A DNA stretch of 64,000 nucleotides from W0P28-013 sp964570565 (GTDB lineage Bacteria; Bacteroidota; Bacteroidia; Bacteroidales; Paludibacteraceae). The notes beneath the pieces were generated by a model. That model ran no database searches and was not told where the DNA came from. It saw only the letters and a list, made by a program, of their open reading frames with translations. The stretch is from NCBI GenBank assembly GCA_964570565.1, contig CAZMYT010000006.1:52727-116726 (forward strand), given 5' to 3'. Of this stretch, positions 62,131 to 64,000 are shown in pieces (position 1 is the stretch's first letter; every line of letters begins with the position of its first letter). The translations under genes and the position numbers were made by a program.

Positions 62131-62237
62131 AATAAAAATGTATATTTGTGAAACTTAAAACTAAATTGGAAAATATGGATTTGGTATAAAAAAATGTATA
62201 TTTGTGGAAACTTTAAACTAATAAATTATGGAAAAAA
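62118..62237 (+). repeat. Tandem duplication of gene end and promoter
   Basis: Two copies of a block of about 59 bases, at 62118-62176 and 62178-62237, differ by small indels and a few substitutions. Each has GGATTTGGTATAAAA, the -7 box TATATTTG (62141-62148 and 62197-62204), and the AAACT[T]TAAA[A]CTA tract. Copy one contains the stop of the preceding gene; copy two runs into the next gene's start. Copy one's remnant start region could encode a seven-residue TTG-initiated peptide ending in DLV. Confidence 0.85.
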
Positions 62238-62968
62238 TGTCTTCAACAAGATTAAATCAGTTTGATGATTTAATTCAAATGTGCACAGCAAGTAATATGT
62301 ATTTAGGTTGGGGAAATCCTAATGCACAAGTCTTATTTGTAGGAAAAGAGGCAGCTCTTAATGAAAAACCAGATTGGTACGTAAAACAAATAAATGACCT
62401 GAAAGAATATGCTTATGGTAGGAAGGATATAAATTTCAAAAGATATAAGCAAGATGATTCCCATATTTTTATTTCTGCTCATACGTGGAGTAAATATCAA
62501 AAATTGCACGATTTTATATTCCCTAATATAAAAAGAGAGACAGATGTTATGAATTTTGAAGAGAACATTTTCGTAACAGAAATGAATGATAACCCTGCAA
62601 AACGAACTAATGAAGCTCAAAAACGGATTAATTTTAAAGCAGATGTAGAGAAACGTAAGTCTCTATTTTTCACACATTCTTACATAAAAAGTTTTTCTGT
62701 AATAGTATTGGCTTGTTCAGGCTATATTCGAAATTATGGTGAAGAAAAGGAAACACGTGAGATTGATAATATTTTTGCCGTAAAATACAAATACTCTTTT
62801 CAAACTAAAACAACAAAGAAGCCACAATCGTTTCATGTGCATTTATCAGATGACGGTAAAAGGTTAGTTATTCATACAAATCAATTGAGTGGAAGTGCTG
62901 CATCGAAAGAATTGTTAGAAAAATTGGGAGAAGTGATTAAAACTCATCTTGACTCTAAAATTATTTAA
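62228..62968 (+). CDS. Uracil-DNA-glycosylase-superfamily-like protein (tentative)
   Basis: A 246-residue protein. Near the N-terminus WGNPNAQVLFVGKEAA (about 28-43) resembles the GxPxAxVLFVGEAPG motif of family 4 uracil-DNA glycosylases and related folds. A C-terminal HTNQLSG (about 217-223) sits where the family has a His-containing motif. No iron-sulfur cysteine set was seen, so it is not an ordinary family 4 enzyme. The catalytic function is unproven, and the middle has a Lys-rich region without matches. It follows a duplicated promoter. Confidence 0.55.
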   Translation: MEKMSSTRLNQFDDLIQMCTASNMYLGWGNPNAQVLFVGKEAALNEKPDWYVKQINDLKEYAYGRKDINFKRYKQDDSHIFISAHTWSKYQKLHDFIFPNIKRETDVMNFEENIFVTEMNDNPAKRTNEAQKRINFKADVEKRKSLFFTHSYIKSFSVIVLACSGYIRNYGEEKETREIDNIFAVKYKYSFQTKTTKKPQSFHVHLSDDGKRLVIHTNQLSGSAASKELLEKLGEVIKTHLDSKII

Positions 62969-63009
62969 TGTCCACTTTCATAATAGGTCATTACCTCTAA
63001 ATAAATTTT

Positions 63010-63900
63010 ATGGATAAATTTTCCAAATGTATTTGGTTGGCTACGGTTATTTTGAAATCAGGTAATCAAGGTGTGACGCTGCGTGAGATTAATCAGCAGT
63101 GGCAATATGCATTTGATGCTGATCCTATTCCACGTAAAACCTTTGATAATTACAAACATTACATAGAAGAACTTTTTGATATAAATATCGATTGTATTAA
63201 GAGTCGTAATGCGTATGTGGTGAATGATGCTGATAATTTATACAGCAACGAATTGAAAATGTGGTTACTGAATAGCTTTTCCTTATCCACACTGATTGCC
63301 AGTGATATCCACTTGCGTAAACGTATTCAGTTCGAAAAAGTTCCGAGTGGCATAGAATTTTTGGAACCTTTGGTTCGTGCTATCAAAGACAATAAGTGTA
63401 TAGATTTATGCTATCAGACTTTTTATTGGGAGGAACCCTGTTGCCGAATCATTCAGCCGTATGCACTCAAATTATTTAAACAACGTTGGTATTTAGTAGG
63501 TTGTAATGATAGTCATCAAATTCGGCTTTTTTCATTGGATCGTATTAAGAGTGTGAGAAGTACCGATAACACATTCAAATTGCCTATTGATTTTACCTTG
63601 GAAAGTTATTATGCCAATCATTTTGGCATTGTGCATCACGATGGAATGGCCGAAACCTTGCGTTTAAAAGTGGAATCGGAACAAGCCAAATATCTGAAAC
63701 GTTTGCCTTGGCACGAAAGCCAACGCGTAGTCGAAGACGGAGCTGGATTTTTAGTTTTTGAGTGGGAGTTGCACTTAACATTTGATTTGCGTCAACAAAT
63801 TTTATCGTTGGGACGAAATGTGGAAGTACTTGAACCTCTATGGTTTCGAAATGAGGTGAAAGAGGAGATAGAACAAATGGCAAATTTATATAAAGTGTAG
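63010..63900 (+). CDS. WYL-domain transcriptional regulator
   Basis: A 296-residue protein with an N-terminal helix-turn-helix-like region (about 1-70), a WYL domain (about 128-195, with the IQPYALKLFKQRWYLVGC pattern giving the W-Y-L core RWYLVG) and a C-terminal WCX extension (about 205-290). WYL proteins bind nucleic acid or nucleotide ligands and often regulate DNA-damage or phage-defence genes. It lies 41 bases after the UDG-like gene. Whether it controls its neighbours is inferred from adjacency. Confidence 0.88.
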   Translation: MDKFSKCIWLATVILKSGNQGVTLREINQQWQYAFDADPIPRKTFDNYKHYIEELFDINIDCIKSRNAYVVNDADNLYSNELKMWLLNSFSLSTLIASDIHLRKRIQFEKVPSGIEFLEPLVRAIKDNKCIDLCYQTFYWEEPCCRIIQPYALKLFKQRWYLVGCNDSHQIRLFSLDRIKSVRSTDNTFKLPIDFTLESYYANHFGIVHHDGMAETLRLKVESEQAKYLKRLPWHESQRVVEDGAGFLVFEWELHLTFDLRQQILSLGRNVEVLEPLWFRNEVKEEIEQMANLYKV

Positions 63901-63944
63901 GTTCTTGATAAATAAATTAGTTAATTTTATTATTTTTATTCATG

Positions 63945-63979
63945 GAAACTCTATCTTTGCAGGGTAGAGTTTCTGTTTT
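63945..63979. terminator. Hairpin after the WYL gene with an embedded -7 box
   Basis: GAAACTCTA (63945-63953) pairs with TAGAGTTTC (63965-63973), followed by TG and a T-run, so it could end the WYL transcript. TATCTTTG at 63952-63959 inside the loop is also a perfect TAnnTTTG box that might start a gene beyond the window. Confidence 0.6.
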
Positions 63980-64000
63980 TATAATTTACCAGTTTCGTAA

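Noticed and set aside
1..64000. CRISPR arrays, insertion sequences, prophage or rRNA genes
   Set aside because: No array of regular repeats, no transposase, integrase or phage structural gene and no rRNA segment was seen in the window.

Overview
The window is a chromosomal segment of a Bacteroidota bacterium, most likely order Bacteroidales and perhaps close to Paludibacteraceae or Porphyromonadaceae; the family is an inference from gene content, not from a search. Supporting signs are many TAnnTTTG-type -7 boxes (several with TTTG about 18-20 bp upstream) and few Shine-Dalgarno sequences, AT-rich intergenic DNA, a type IX secretion cargo tail and a PorD homologue. Further signs are a Bacteroidetes-type DksA without zinc cysteines, the V-ATPase gene order E-DUF2764-A-B-D-I-K, a SusB-like GH97, and families such as DUF4296, DUF4494 and FrdC-type SdhC. 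It is dense core genome: no insertion sequence, prophage, integrase, CRISPR array or rRNA was seen, and no gap without a gene exceeds 300 bases.

Layout. 1-7.1 kb: upp, a convergent thioredoxin / XRE-cupin regulator / acyl-CoA ligase group, then an operon with an AmgK-like sugar kinase fused to a RapZ C-terminal domain, a MurU-like nucleotidyltransferase, a YgbA protein and TatD. 7.2-11.4 kb: tRNA-Ser(GGA), an ExbB-4TM-ExbD-ExbD energy-transducing operon, and mlaE-mlaF lipid transport genes. 11.5-15.4 kb: dksA, lspA, a DUF4296 lipoprotein, a 107-residue protein that looks like an amidohydrolase stripped of its catalytic barrel, and proS. 15.4-23.1 kb (minus): a seven-gene V-type ATPase operon whose K ring carries sodium-type ligands. 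23.2-31 kb: truA, iron alcohol dehydrogenase, guanine deaminase (minus), a TerB-DnaJ protein, a C-terminal processing protease and a CLC channel, then a nested palindromic repeat. 31-37.3 kb: rny, zapA and a ZapB-like coiled coil (minus), then sdhCAB, in which SdhA has an unusual Lys/Ala/Val-rich N-terminal extension.

37.3-43.4 kb: a type IX secretion cargo, yggS, DUF4494 and lipoprotein genes, a META-domain lipoprotein with a cysteine-rich tail, rsmE, rplU-rpmA with a structured leader, and yebC. 43.6-51.2 kb: coaX, an outer-membrane barrel, a TPR protein, lptC, a CBS transporter, and ppiD. 51.2-60.9 kb: a FemAB transferase, GH97, coaC and coaB as two separate overlapping genes, porD, recN and a class A penicillin-binding protein. 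61-64 kb: two poorly characterised genes (one resembling the uracil-DNA glycosylase superfamily) and a WYL-domain regulator, with a tandem duplication of a promoter region between the first two.

Themes. Much of the window serves the cell envelope: wall recycling (AmgK/MurU), wall synthesis (PBP1A, FemAB), lipoprotein maturation (LspA), LPS transport (LptC), phospholipid transport (MlaEF), protein folding (PpiD), Ton/Tol-type energising (ExbBD) and type IX secretion (PorD). A second theme is anaerobic energy metabolism (SdhCAB/Frd, V-ATPase). I found no whole system that I can call new with confidence. The best candidates for a second look are the kinase-RapZ fusion, the SdhA extension, the split CoaBC, the metallothionein-like META lipoprotein, the barrel-less amidohydrolase remnant and the 61-64 kb cluster.
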